Source: Agaricus subrufescens (Eukaryota; Basidiomycota; Agaricomycetes; Agaricales; Agaricaceae). Taken from it: DNA of 64,000 nucleotides. The position numbers and the translations under genes were made by a program. Under the pieces are notes generated by a model, which searched no databases, had not been told where the DNA came from, and saw only the letters and a list, made by a program, of their open reading frames with translations. Within the stretch, counting starts at the first letter, position 1. Each line of letters begins with the position of its first letter. Positions 24,621 to 37,741 of the stretch are shown piece after piece. The DNA is taken from positions 62,001 to 126,000 of the forward strand of contig CM057066.1 in NCBI GenBank assembly GCA_029945375.1. The letters are read 5' to 3'.

Positions 24621-26390
24621 GTAGGACGTAAAGGGAGAGAGAAAGGTAGTTGAAGCACCCTGTGGTACTTTGGGGCCTTGAGTGACCTTATATAAATATA
24701 GTATTTATAACTTTGGTGACCACGCCTTCGAACTTGGAATCGCGAGCAAAATTGCAAAGGGGTTGTCATCTCTCATTCATATTCTTGTGTGAAAGATGGG
24801 AGATTCAATTTCAGATCTTTATCAGCGACAATCTGGGTTATGAAATTTTCATTCGTACGTCTAGTTTTCATTCTCTACGCCCTTGGCTTGAAAAAGCGTT
24901 ATAACCGGTGCATGGTGCCATGCATTCTGGGCTTTAAAAAGGCTTGAAATTTTCACGTAAGTATCGCGTGCCCAGTTCAATAAGCCTGCTTACCGGGCAT
25001 GGTATTCCATCAGCGCACTTGGCGGAGATAAGTTGACACCGACATTTAGTACCCAACAACTAAGCGTTACTTTAACAGGACTCTGGTATTCAGTCAACCC
25101 AAAAGGACATGGCGCGAAAAAGGTGCTTTTCCTAAGGAACTTAATATACTTTAGTAACGCCGTCCCCCATTTCGAATTTCTCAGCTTGAGCACGAACTAT
25201 TGGACCCAGTTGCAAGATATAGTTGTAGAGCAGTTCTCAACAGTTCTCAACAGAAACTTCGGACTTCATTCAATGTAAGTTCATTGATTCGCCAGTTATG
25301 GTCGAAACGGAAGTTATAGAATGAAGGCTAATTCTTACTAACTAGGATACACGTGTTATGCCAACGCCGACGGCTTCTGTGGCCCAATTTCCTAACACCC
25401 CTCTTTTTTCCTCCAGCTTATGGAGGGTTATACTTGGCAATCGGTCCCAATTTGGTCTCATCAAGTTCACCTTGATCGCTCCCCGGATCCACGAACAGTT
25501 AGTCTGGTCTCCGATTGAAACTTGCAACTTGTGACAAATTGCGGGCACCGTAAAATATGCATCAATTATAAAAAAACACAGATACGCAAGCTGGTCCTCC
25601 CTATGAACTAGTGACAAGTGGCGTACGGTCCGACTGAAAATATGAATGAATCTCAAGTCTACAATATGAGGCGCATATTCATGACATTGTTATTTTAAGA
25701 TTGACCTAGCTGTTATAGACCCCTTTTGGTTATGCATCCGTCTAGATTCGTAAGTTCTCTTGAACATGCAACTGTGAAGTAGTGCCGGCAAATAGCGCCA
25801 ATGGAAGAGACCGGAATGCAATTTGTTTCAGTCCAGATGATGCATGTAGAAGACAACGAAGGTGGTTAGGTCATTCATAGAAGGTGGACACTTGTCATGC
25901 AGTCTTGATTACGGCATAGGGCTTGCATCCAGATGAAAAACTTCACGAATTCCGTTTTCAGTGTGCTAAATGTATCACTGAGTAGTGGCTAAGGAGGGTA
26001 GGAGAACAAAGGGCCGAGGCACTTGCGTCTCATGAGACGGTGGTAAGGTAATTCATATCAGACGCTCAGAACAGCCCTTCATTGGTCCTTAAAGATAATC
26101 CGCTCCCTCACTGCTGTACTTTAACCCGACCCCTCACTTACAGGGCCTGCATTCGGCATAACTTCGTCACCTGTCTCTTCGTGCCTAGTAAATGCCACCT
26201 TGGAAATATACTTTCCATCCATACCAGATCCATGCCTTGATTCATCTCAGTTACACACGTGTACGCTCATTACCGACTCACACGCAAGGCCCAGATGTCC
26301 GAATAATCCATATAGTAGTTTTATGAAATGCAGAAATGGCCGGACCATTACGGATAGTATTAAAATTCTTTTTATACACCACAGTCAAGA
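24621..26390. other. Intergenic region without a supported gene
   Basis: No coding sequence is convincing over about 1.8 kb. A tiny duplication, CAGTTCTCAA twice, occurs near 25230-25250. Confidence 0.5.
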
Positions 26391-28844
26391 TCAGCAATAG
26401 TCTAAGAATCCCTGCAGCTTCTGCGCTGTTCTGGGCGGGAATTTGAAGGCAAATAACTTGTCCCCAAAAGTTCGCACAATGCGCGCCACGCCTTCTTTCA
26501 GACCTAAAACGAGAGAACATGGGTTTTTATGAGTGTGAAACTTATTCGACAAAGGAGGGAGGGGAAAGGGGTGACGAGGGGCTTAATAGTCTTACCGTCA
26601 GCCACGGCGCCCAGTACTTCTCCTGCCTTTTCAACTTCATAACGCAACATCTCGTGTTCTTGAATCTCTTTCTGTGTCATTTTGTCTCCCGCTTTAGGTG
26701 CGACATACAAAGAATTCACTCTGATTTGATGTTCTTCGACCGCCGAAAGGAAGGAAAGGAAAGCTTCGAGAATACGCGGGATGTCACGTTGGACGACCCC
26801 GTATCGATCTTCCGTGAGAGATGCACATGTAAATCGAGATACAACTATTGGGATTGATGACAGACGCAACGATGAGGATCAAAATTTGTCAGAGCTCAGA
26901 CAACCATTGGAAATGTAGTAAATGCTATACTCACCTTCTATGACGATGATATCTAATTCTCGCGAAGGCAAACACTTCTCTACAGTTTTGTTCAAACGTT
27001 CCTTGTTCCACCATGTCATCCAACTCTGTAGATGTGCTGCGGCGACAGAGGGAATATAACTCCTAACAATCCCACAGGCAAACTCGTGGACCTTTTGCTT
27101 CACAGTCCCAAAATAGTCTTTCGCAGTATCAGACTTCCGTGGGACTTCTTTCGTGGCCATCGGTGCAGGCTTCACTTCTACGGACCGGAAGATTTCGGGT
27201 ATGTCTACGGTGTTACTACTGGGCCCTATTCTTGGTTTGAGATTATTGAAGGGTTGGGCACTGGGTGGCGTAACTGATGAATCGTTTTCTGAGTGTTTGA
27301 ATATCCTTTGGCGAAGTAGTGGTACAGGGGTAGATGGGATCGAAATGGAGGGAGCGGTCAGTGAGGTGGATGGTATAGCTGCTGCTGCTACCTCTGAGTT
27401 ACCACCACGTAAAAATAGCTGATAATCCTTGCCCAACAGCAATAAACTCTCACGAATGAAATGGGCCCATAAGGAGGGACTGTATTTTTGATCGGCAAAA
27501 AAGGCACTACGTTGAGCGATTGCTGGCGCGGATTTGTCCTCCGCCAACGAGCATAGCTCTGAGTAGGCAAAGTATTTGAGAGTCGCTTCCTGAGAAGCTA
27601 TGCCAGATATTAATGTTTGATTTGGATCAGCCGTAAGATGAGCGACTGAAATGCGCTGTAAGTAAATGATCAGCTAAAACCAATATCACTGAGGTGTGAA
27701 ATTACTACCTTTGCTACATTGAGGTCGAAAAGGGTGTCCAAAAGTTCCCACGTGAAGAAGGAAATAAATCCTAAACAAAAAGCCCGGCGAATGAGATCTG
27801 TGTTTTGAAATACAAGAACAATTGTCCATGAACCGCGGAGAAAATGGGCACTGAAGGGTCTAAGAAGTGAAGGAAGAATGGGAAGTTTGTAAACGATGGG
27901 AAGAAAGAGGCGGTTAAGGGCAAACATCGCGCCAGTCGCGGGCAGAGTCATTGCCGCGAGGACAAACGATATGATCGCAGCTCGCACGATATCCAAGACA
28001 GTGACATTCGATTGCATTTTATCTTTCTATAATACGTTTTATTGGAATGGATGCCAAAAACGAATGAACACGACGAACTTGATTGGCAATATCCCACTTG
28101 AAGGCAAACCGATCCAGCATGATGCTTCGAAAGCCGTAGCTAAGACCTACAGCAAGCTGCGACATAACGAGAAATATGAAACGACCATTTAGGTAGCGTG
28201 GATGCTTTCTAAAAAATAAATGAACGAGGACGTAGCAAAATAGAGGTGCTTGACATACCTTGATTTGACGAAAAACCCAAGCCTGGGATCTGCCGGTTCT
28301 AGCACGTAAGCCATCGCGACGTGGATCAACACTAGCGTGAGAGCTGAGGAGGCGTAAGCCCCAAAAATGAGCTGTTTTCTCGAACTAGCCAGTGCAGTTG
28401 AAAAGGAACCAGCAGGTGATGTTGTAATGGTCCGAGTCGCTGGTGTCGTGAGGTCAGCGTGTTAACGAAGCAGAATTCATGAACAGGCGCACATGTTAAA
28501 AGGAGTTTCCGCAGGACAACGGCAGGGAACGCCATGAAACACCACATAGCCCCGGATGCCAAAACTGTAAAAGGGCGGAAGGGGACGAGTAACGTTGGGC
28601 CGATACCTAGCGAGATAGAATCCTGCTGCCACCAGGCAGCTGATGCCGCAATTGCCCACGTTATGAGGCTAGAGTGAAGGAATATATGATACACTAGTCG
28701 ATGTCGTAGCACGGTTTTCACTTGCGGCTCATAAGAGTCGGTGGCGGATGGGATGGTGGGCGCAGATCTGACGGCAATACGCGAGGGTATTGCCTTCAAA
28801 GGCGTATTACGCGTCGTAGGCACTGTGGCCGACAACGAAGCCAT
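26391..28844 (-). CDS. NDC1: Nucleoporin NDC1 (nuclear pore membrane protein)
   Basis: Seven exons, 28493-28844, 28259-28439, 28079-28208, 27709-28026, 26935-27655, 26596-26844 and 26391-26503, join in frame through introns of 53, 50, 52, 53, 90 and 92 nt to give 687 residues. The N-terminal half carries several hydrophobic membrane segments (around LITWAIAASAAWW, LASGAMWCFMAFPAVV, IFGAYASSALTLVLIHVAMA and AAIISFVLAAMTLP). The C-terminal half is hydrophilic and ends with the conserved CASLTEDRYGVVQRDIP block and GVARIVRTFGDKL. NDC1 anchors the nuclear pore complex in the nuclear membrane and, in yeast, also spindle pole bodies. Length and domain order fit the family. Confidence 0.88.
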
Positions 28845-28964
28845 GGTGTTGTCACTGCGTATGACGGTGAGCAGGTCGCGGTCGTCGTCCTCAACTATTT
28901 TGCTTATATAATCAGTTCACATGTTCCCGAGCTGCTACGCGCGATTATAATCAAAAACTACTGA

Positions 28965-30173
28965 TCATAATATAATCCGCACATCACCAATAAGCCTGTC
29001 ATCCAGTGCATAGTGCTCCTTCGCCCCTTCATCTGCCCAGCCCAAGTACCCAGATCTATCTGAAACTAATGATTGCGGAGCCCCTTGGGTACGAACTTTC
29101 ATCTTCACCACAGGTATACGGCGAAGTATTCCATCCCTTAAAAACTGTTCCACTTGCGAGTACTGCACGGGTGAATTTTCGTCAACGATGATGAGCTGTT
29201 TGAGGGAAGTCTTTCCAGCCAACACCGGCCAACCGAGCTGCTCGTCCGAGATTAACTGGTTGACGATGTCGTCTGCCATCTCCTTCTCTCGCCGAATCTT
29301 GACATAGAATACCTCAAGTTCCGGCGCCTCCATCTTCCTCAAATTCTGATACACATTCCTCCCCAAAACGCTGAGATGTACAGCTCGTAATTTCGAAGCG
29401 CGAGATATAGGACCATTGTATTGCTCCATCATGTGAACCTCCAATCGCATCGTTACGGCCGACGCGCAGGATCGAAAAAGCCAAAAAACTTCTTCGGTAG
29501 ACATCATATACGTCAGATCGAGATGCTCTAGTTGGTTCCATGGAAATATGGGCATGGCCTGTCGAATGCTCGACCGTCTGCGTTTAAACTCTAGATATGT
29601 CAGTCTACGCAAGGCTGTTAAGCCGCATAAAGAGGTGAAGATTTGGCTGTCAACCTCTTGACCGCATTGACTCGCTACCTGGAGCTCCTTCAAGTTCTTC
29701 GCCCTCGAGAATGGTATTTTTGCGAGTGCCAATGCAACCTCTCGATCGGGGATGGCGAGTGTAAACTTTTTGCAGCGATGAATGTGCGCGGGTAAACAGT
29801 TTAGAGACGCTACGAGATTGAACGACGAGATACTGTCATCCCCTTGACTACGAATCAGAGGGTAACTTTCATGTATGTCTCCTGCACCGTACAAGTCGAT
29901 CTCAATAAGAGAGGGATCAGAACATTCCACCCCCAAACGAAATAGGGGCGCTGGAGGATATCCGGGGCCTGCCGTTATGTCCGAAACGATGTTCGACCAC
30001 AGCGTAGTTGTGCTCTGGATGACACCGCGCCATCGTCTACATATGGACGATAAAAGAATTCTGTACTTGTATGATGGTGTGCGGTAGTAAGATCGCTGTT
30101 CGTCCATTAATTCGACAAAGCAGATGAAAATTTCTCGCAGCACGTCGTCGGGAAGAGCATGAACGTTTGTCAT
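28965..30173 (-). CDS. F-box protein with LRR-like C-terminus
   Basis: This is a single-exon gene of 402 residues starting MTNVHALPDDVLREIF, a classic F-box opening. It continues ILLSSICRRWRGVIQSTTTLW, the second F-box helix pair seen in agaric F-box families. The remaining residues are leucine-rich with no other domain. It lies about 120 bp from the NDC1 start on the same strand. The likely role is SCF ubiquitin-ligase substrate recognition; the target is unknown. Confidence 0.85.
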   Translation of the reverse strand: MTNVHALPDDVLREIFICFVELMDEQRSYYRTPSYKYRILLSSICRRWRGVIQSTTTLWSNIVSDITAGPGYPPAPLFRLGVECSDPSLIEIDLYGAGDIHESYPLIRSQGDDSISSFNLVASLNCLPAHIHRCKKFTLAIPDREVALALAKIPFSRAKNLKELQVASQCGQEVDSQIFTSLCGLTALRRLTYLEFKRRRSSIRQAMPIFPWNQLEHLDLTYMMSTEEVFWLFRSCASAVTMRLEVHMMEQYNGPISRASKLRAVHLSVLGRNVYQNLRKMEAPELEVFYVKIRREKEMADDIVNQLISDEQLGWPVLAGKTSLKQLIIVDENSPVQYSQVEQFLRDGILRRIPVVKMKVRTQGAPQSLVSDRSGYLGWADEGAKEHYALDDRLIGDVRIIL

Positions 30174-31670
30174 TGGCCTGTCAAGATCTGATTTGAATCA
30201 TCATCCTCAGTATAGGGCATAAGGCGTGTTCAACATACATTGGATAGAGATTTTTGGCACCAAAGGATCAGAAGGAAATTAATGAGACGGTTCGAGTTAT
30301 TTATACACTCGTGGGGACAAGGCGTCTCCATCGCTCCATCTCTTGTTCACTGCGATGAGCCACTCAAATGACGGCTCTTCTGGCCGTTTTCATATAAACG
30401 ATCAAACAAAAAACGTCAATCATTGTCCTATAGTTTAGGAAGGTAGGTGGCCGAGGGATTGGCCCACAAACGCCGAAAATGAGAATGGAGCAAAATTAGG
30501 ACACAATCAGGGCACAGTCAAGCTTCGAAAATTCATATGCTACACATGTCGTAAACCAGCGTCAAAGTTCTCAAATCCATCGTGCGGCTCAAATACAAAT
30601 ACTCGATAGAATATAGTGACGCTTTCTCGACTATACTGTTTCTCCAAGCCTTGCCCCGTAAAAGATATACCTTTAGGTCCCGCGTCCCTTGTCTCGTGGA
30701 CAAGGGCCAGACAAGGGCCAACATCATTTTACCACTGCTTTTTGTGTTTAAATCAGGTCTAGCCACAAGGCATGGGCGCGTGGACACGGCAATCAGTTGG
30801 TTTTCGCCGGCTGATTCGAAGTTGCTGTAAAATTGCTGTAACTAGCAGTCTACCCAGAGTCTACCTATAGCCTACCTAATCCGGCCTAAGTTACCATTGC
30901 GCCGGGTGATATCTTAGAAATGGCCACGTCTAATGTTACATGAGTTAATGCATGCTTCATGAGGCCAACTTTCACTGCACCAGAGAAGGCGAGTAGCCAT
31001 ATCATGTTGCAAGTTTTATGATTCAAAATGGAACAACGCTTATCTTCCAACTGTGTTGACCACCAAAAGCTTCCTTACTCGGAGTTTTTACGGAAAGCCT
31101 AGTCTGACCCCAAAAATCGGTTGTATCCTAATGTGATTAAGGCGTCACCCATACCTTAAAGGAACAAAGGGTTTCCCCTGCTTGGGAATCCAAAAGGGTA
31201 GCAGCAAGTACTTTCGTAATGCATTCTAATCGGCAGTATCGGTGATATTACGCTCATAACGCCCGAAGTGGAGGTACTTCAATCGCTATCAGTCATCCCA
31301 GACTCATGACGCCACACAGAACCTTGTCGTTGCATAATACCATCATCCAGAAAGATAGAAACAAAAATTCCGCAGCACACGGCGTCTGATCCAAACCTCC
31401 AACAATAACGTATCCAACAATGACGAGGCGTCTTCTATCACTAAGAACAGAACAAGGCTACGTGCGTACGGGCCTTACCCGATTTCTGCCGCCTGCCGTG
31501 CTCTTCGTTTATGAACGACAAGTATACTGAAACAACTTGATCTTACATAACATGGGTGAGACCTGAGGCGGTCCCCTTCCAAATGGCATTGGAATCATAG
31601 TTGTGAACAAGATGAATAGGCTCTATTGGCGCTCTTTAAATAAATCGGAGAACTCGTCCAACCCTATAAC

Positions 31671-31760
31671 TTGGTGACTTGTCATCACTTTTTTAGAGCG
31701 CGGTGCCGTAAGTGGCTATCCCTGAATTCCGCGTGTCACCTGTGCCGTGTACGCCTCATG
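31671..31760 (+). pseudogene. Possible RING-H2 finger remnant
   Basis: The translation TCHHFFRARCRKWLSLNSACHLCR has the C-x-H-x(3,4)-C..W..C-x2-C spacing of the second half of a RING-H2 domain. The first Cys pair is not seen upstream, and downstream frames (to about 32540) are interrupted by stops. It is probably a decayed gene. Confidence 0.3.
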
Positions 31761-33072
31761 TTTCAATTGATGATTCTCATATGCCGATATTGGGGGCACT
31801 GTTGGCGGATCTGTCACCCAACGCGTCCCCGGATTTTTTTAGTCATAGCTACCCCACCCACCTGGAACAGCGTCATGGAGAAGCCGCCATCTTCGTCCGA
31901 TGTAGAGGTTGCGGATCTCAGTATCTGAACAATTATCTCTCTGCCTCTACTCGATCGCACCGAAACGCTATCTCGTAATAAGCGATGTGCCGGGCTCGTG
32001 GCTACTCGTCTCTAACCAAGAGCTGCGGGATTTTGGTCTATCCATGACCTCTGTCAAAGAGTTTGGCGATTGCAACCGGCTGGGAACTGATATTTCCAGG
32101 TGAGCATTGGCATATCATTCCGGCCCATTGCTTAATCTTGGCATTTGTAGTTCCAGAGTGCGTAGATGACATTTTAGGAGAGTTCCTATCTGTGGGCGTG
32201 AAACTGATGGCCGTGGTGACTAACCTATAGCCTCGACCAGGAGAAGATGTGGTACAGTTGCTCAAATCCGTCTCCTTTACGACTGCAACATTTCCACCTT
32301 CTGCGACCAATCCAACAGCTAATGTTGACTTAGTCTTCGAACTGCAGCTACTTCGAATGCCCTGGATTTTGAAAATGACTTCCCCGTCACAGTGTCCCAT
32401 AAAATCATTCTATTGTTGCTTGACATAATTGCCCGAAAGCTACATAGGGTGCTACACTTGTCGTCCCCCGTTTCGGCCAGTGGAGGGGAAATTTTTTCCG
32501 GATACGAGGTATAGCCTAGTGAGTGTTGTATTGCCTTCAAAAAGTATCATTGCCAGACAATCCGATGAGACATGACCTACACACAGTTACCAGTTGATGA
32601 TCAGGTCACGCCTATCCATCGAGTCTATTTAGTATCCGAGGGCACAGATATCGTGCTTCTTATTGCTCCTTCAAAACTGCCAAAGCTGGAATACTATGAC
32701 TTACCACTCAAAATCTTGGAAAAGGGCTTTCCTACGAGTAATCTCCAGGCAGTCCCGCTTGGTCGGAACACGAACTTGCCTCGGAGGAAGTTTCATCCTC
32801 CTCTTCATCACGCGGCGACTCCGGTGTGAGATCCGGAAGGAGTGGATTTCCATGCCACAAGCGTCAGCTTTCACTATATCAAAGAGGATACCACCCCAGA
32901 CTCGGACCGGATAGTGACGCCATAATACAACTTCTGCAACACATTGCCGCACTTGAGCGCGAATATACTATTTGGAGGATGTAAATACCAATCTAGAGGG
33001 CAGGACCAAACGCTTGCGAGATGAAAACGACGATCTCGCGCTTGTCAATACTGACCTGCTGGGAGGGACATT

Positions 33073-33347
33073 ACACTAGTGTAGAGAACGTGATCGGGCT
33101 ATGCCCGAAATGTTCTCTTTTGTTTTTATTTTTCTATTCTCACAGTCGCTAGGTACTTAAGTAGAGATTTTGTATTTCTGTACTTTGGCCTCCCCCAAGA
33201 TGGAATAACCCACAGTTTCAGTATCCAACAGTATTGATGAACAGGACGGCCTGTGCGTTGTATTTGTATCATTGAGGTTGACATTGGGAGGCCCCACGAG
33301 GTTGTTTCGTCAACCTCATCGTTGAAAGGACTTTCGTCCTTTACTAG
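33073..33347. repeat. Cluster of short perfect hairpins
   Basis: Within 275 bp there are the palindrome ACACTAGTGT (33073-33082), AGAGAAC/GTTCTCT (33083-33118) with an inner CGGGC/GCCCG stem, ACAGG/CCTGT (33241-33254), GAGGTTG/CAACCTC (33298-33317) and AAAGGAC/GTCCTTT (33325-33342) followed by ACTAG. GCTAGGTACTT at about 33149 recalls the end of element A. This may be a decayed relative of the hairpin-terminated elements. Confidence 0.4.
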
Positions 33348-35743
33348 AGAACGAGGAAGCTGTCCTACTTTCTGCGAAAGAGTGCAACAATACTGAGCTG
33401 CGGAAAGACAAAACTAATGAAGATAAAATTTATGATAAACTGAAGGAAGAGAGCAAGAGGATATCAGGCATGGCTTCTCCCACCTCAAGCTTCAAGAGTG
33501 AGTCTTGTCACAGACGCTGTTCTCTAGAGGATCTCAGAAAATAAGTTTCCGTCATAGTCGAAAATGAAGCCCATCCCAGGGGCGTACTAGAAAATAACCT
33601 GAAAATCTACAGAAGTGTAAGTAGGGAGCCAATTTGATTTCTTGAGCTAACCCCCCGGTTAAATTACCTGGCCCTTAGCGCGTGACAATAAGACTTAGTT
33701 AAGAACTTGAAAGATCTAACTTTTCACCACCAAGGTTCAGACGTTGGCATCAGTCTCTGGAACTTCAATACTTGTCGTCGGAGTGAAAGTGCCAGTTCAG
33801 CTGAGTGTTGAGTTGAGTTATCACACTGATAACATGAACCCGCAGATAAACTAAACAAATACAAATGTCTCTGTCTGAAAGCCCAAGGGGCTCACTGAAG
33901 ATAGATTCTAAGGCAACTCATTATCACACAATCAGGAGCAGTTCCAGGCAGTGTATTGAGAGCGAGTAAGGATACGCGTATCGGATAAAGGTACGTAGAA
34001 CAAGATGATGGAAGAAGAAGGAAGACTTACGTCCTTGTTAGTATATAAGTGTGTCTAATAATAAGTTATGACGTTGTAAGCAGAGGCTTACACTGTTCAG
34101 ATATAAGGAAAAAGGAACAAAAAAGATAACTACCGCACTCGTCTCCCTCACTACCTTTTGTATCTATTTAATCCCTTCTACTTTCAATGTCTTCCTCACC
34201 TGCAGCCGTCAAAGTGCCCTTACACACAGCCTTTTTTTCTGAATCACCGTAAATGTACCTAAACTTGAAACTATTGGCTATTTTACCCACCCTAAAATCA
34301 AACATAAGCGTATAGATTGACAGGAACACCAAGCCTCAAAATTAGATCTTTGTCACTGTTAAATTTGATTGTTCGACTCGGTCTAATGGATTTTCGAAAC
34401 TTTGTATGCTCCATACGTCTCTCTGAAATACCGCTCACTTAACCTCCAGCAACATCGAATGGCTACCACAACGAGGAGGGAGTCTGTAAGCAGGCAAGTA
34501 GACAGTAAGAATAATAACCAGCTATGACCAATTGAAAGTACAACCAGCCCACCTGACCGGTTCAGACGGGGTAGGGGAACCATTGTGAAGGTCTGGCAGG
34601 AAGGTGGATATCAGTGATTACCGCAAATCAGTGACCTGTTAATTTGACCAACCCTAGTTACAGCCTTCGCCAACGTTTACAAGCTCTAGTTATCGCATAT
34701 TTGGGCTAAAGTGAGAAGAAATCCTTTCAGTTCTGTGGATGACTCGACGACACCGTCTGTTTTTGTGATGTAAACAAGGGCGACTGGAATTTTGATAACA
34801 CTTCAACAATATTTCCTGGTTTACTGCGTACTGTAGTAAAGAATATCAAGGATAGTTTGATAGCTTTAGGTTACTGAGTATAATGGCCTGAATCGAGGAG
34901 GGTAGTTGGCTAGGTGCCTCTCAACTAAAGTCGGCGTGTTAGTTACTCGAAAGACGAAGACGCTGTTGGCTACAATTAATCAATGATACTAACGTAGTAT
35001 TAAATAATTAACTTACCGTTCGGTATGATGGTTCAGAGTATCAACGCCAGCTAGCATATAATTCTGGTAAATCTCAACCCGGATAAGGACAATTTCTTGA
35101 ACATATGGTCTTATATCCTTCCATTTCTACCACAGTCTTGCGCTTCCCTCCCATTCCCTCCCCGGCCTAGCCTCTTATTGCTTTATACAAGTACCGATTG
35201 AATTAGCCAGGAGAGTGAGGGAAGAGCTTCCACTGCCTCCGTGACGGACCTACTATTTTTCTCTCATATGACGAGTGCTAATCGTGTGAATAAACTCTAC
35301 CCACAGCAGGCAAACATATTACGTCGAAGATACTCATTCTCTGTGGTTCGAGATGATCTTGAAGAAGCGGGGCTTTTATACATTGTAATTATTCTCGCAC
35401 TAGATGAATACGATGTCGACCGGAGCATCAAGGGACATGAAATAATAAGCGTCACACGGGGCGATTGAATCTAGGGTCAGAGACAGTAAGTTTTGGTTGG
35501 GCCGATGAGACTGATCTAAGTGGAGCATTTGATCTTATGATGTCGCGCTGGATTTCCTGGCTGTGACTCTGACGAATCCAATAACTTTGGTGCGCTTCGC
35601 GTACTTTTTCTTGCCTGACCGAACTTTTAACTCGGGCAGCCTGGGGATGACAAGATGACAGACTTATATAATCAGCATTCTCACCGTCATCCCGCTCCGC
35701 GGCACTTGCTTCCCCTCGACGATTGTCGATCTTGGTTTCTGAC

Positions 35744-37585
35744 ATGGGTCCTGCCATCCTAAGGTCTTTTATCCGGATTCAAGCCATTTTGCTGGTCGCT
35801 GTGCTAGCTCTGGCTGCAGAGCAGGTTCCCCTTGACCAGCGGCTCCAGAGCACTCCCGCGGCTCCGGGTGTCCTTCGGCGTTTCTCACTACTTAACGATA
35901 CTCAGAGAGAACATGTCCTGCGTTTTGCACTTGTGAGTACATCAGAGAAACTGTAAATCTTTTCAATTATAATTTGCGTGTTAGGACAACGATGTGGACA
36001 TCTGGCAAATTACGAATTCCCATCTTGACATTTATACCCCTCCAAATACCCTCACTGGCCTTGAAGATGTTCCCCACACATACTCCATTATTCAAACAAA
36101 AACAAACTATACATCCCTTGGTGACTGGAATCTGAGGTCATTCGCCACATCCAAATACCATGCGGCGTATCATCCTTTATTCGAAATCGAACAATTCATG
36201 CAAGAACTTCAGGAACTTCATCCAGATATAGTCAAGCTCAGAGTCATTGGACGTAGCTTTGAGGGGCGGGACTTATATGCAATGACTTTGTCAAAGCCAT
36301 CCAATGCCACCCTCCATCCCATACCAAAGGAAGGCAAACTAGGATTCGTCATTAGTGGAGCGCAACATGCGCGTGAGGTGCGTAAGAAGTTCCATTTGTC
36401 ACAACAACATCTGATAGTAAGCCTAGTGGATTGCAACAGCGGCTGCTACGTATATCGCACATGCTTTGGTCGCTCCTCCATCCGAATCTTACTCGCTCAG
36501 ACACCTTCTTGATACGTTTGTACGCCACCGAGCTCTCACGTGAATGGGTCCTCCCTAACTTTGACATAAGGACTTCTACATTGTACCGGTTCCGAATCCT
36601 GATGGGTATAGTTACACTTGGGAAGAAGACCGGTATTGGTAAGTGTTGCTCCATCTTCCAATACTCAGAACTTTGATGGAGGATAGGTACAAGAACCGCC
36701 AGGTGATCGGACCTTCTCTCGGATGCGTCGGTGTGGATATGAACAGGTTTGCTGATTACCACTTAAATTGTACCCCTTCTCTGATTGCTTGGCACGTTTA
36801 ATAAGGAACTGGGTAAGCATTGATGATGGACCAGTCGCTAATCATCAATTGACACACGGCTGCCGTTATAGGGATTCAAGTGGAAATCTACAGTAGGCGG
36901 TGTTGAGGGCATGAATGACTCTGGAAAATTACCTGCCGGCCCCTGCTCACATTGGTACCCTGGCCACCGACCTTTTGAATCTCCAGAGGTCAATAGCATT
37001 GCGAACTTCGTAACTACGTTGCCTAACCTTGTCGGGTTCTTGGATTTACGTAGCTACGGTCAAATGCGTACGTACAGGATATTTCGAACCATCCATTGTG
37101 AACTAAGAAATGTTAGTTTCGATGCCCTTTTCCTACAAGTGCCAGAAGATGCCCAGAGATGCGGAGGATATGCTCGAAGCTGCTACTGGTGCCGCTAGTG
37201 CTCTGAAATCAGTACATGGCGTTGGATTTATGGTGATTATGTCATAACCTTTTTCTCTATGTGTTTTGCTGATGCATCTTGATTAGATTGGCGGACTTTG
37301 TGAACTTCTATATCCAGCGCCCGGAAATATCATTGACTGGATGTACAAGAAACAAGGTATCAAATTCACATTTGCAGCCCACCTTCGAGACACAGGCACC
37401 GTGAGTTCCATTGCCTTTAAACGTATCCGTGTAAAGCCTCATACATTGCTCTGGCGAAGTATGGATTTTCTCTACCCGAAAAATGGATCAGGCCAGTCGG
37501 CGAAGAAACGTCCAAGATGGTAGAATACCTTGCATCGTTCATCCCCAAACGCATCAGACGTAAGGTGTATGTCTCGACCGGCTAG
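35744..37585 (+). CDS. ECM14: Inactive-type metallocarboxypeptidase (ECM14-like, M14 family)
   Basis: Ten exons, 35744-35932, 35985-36377, 36427-36519, 36571-36638, 36687-36746, 36806-36812, 36872-37067, 37117-37232, 37287-37400 and 37460-37585, give 453 residues. Exon 6 is only 7 nt. The protein has a signal peptide, a propeptide-like region, and the M14 fold with the HARE zinc motif (His191, Glu194), VDMNRNWG and the LRDTG..YGF..P C-terminal block. The third zinc-ligand position reads LRSYGQ (Arg330 where active enzymes have His). The catalytic Glu of ELRDTG is replaced by His406. This fits ECM14, a secretory-pathway pseudo-carboxypeptidase linked to the cell wall. Protease activity is unlikely. 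Confidence 0.85.
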
Positions 37586-37741
37586 GTTCTCATTACTCAT
37601 ACAAACGCCTCAGGGAAATTGTGATGTAGTGGTATCCCATATCTTTTGTCCCCACCAGTCTAGTACAACCTATACATATGCCGTTCTCTGTGGCAAAGCA
37701 TGGGTAGCTAATCCGATACAACAGTTTGCAAGGAAAATATC

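Larger units (their letters stand above)
30174..35743. other. Gene-poor 5.6-kb region
   Basis: No intact gene is supported. The visible items are a possible RING-finger remnant (about 31671-31760) and a hairpin cluster (33073-33347), listed separately. The remainder is A/T-rich with frequent stops on both strands. Confidence 0.5.
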
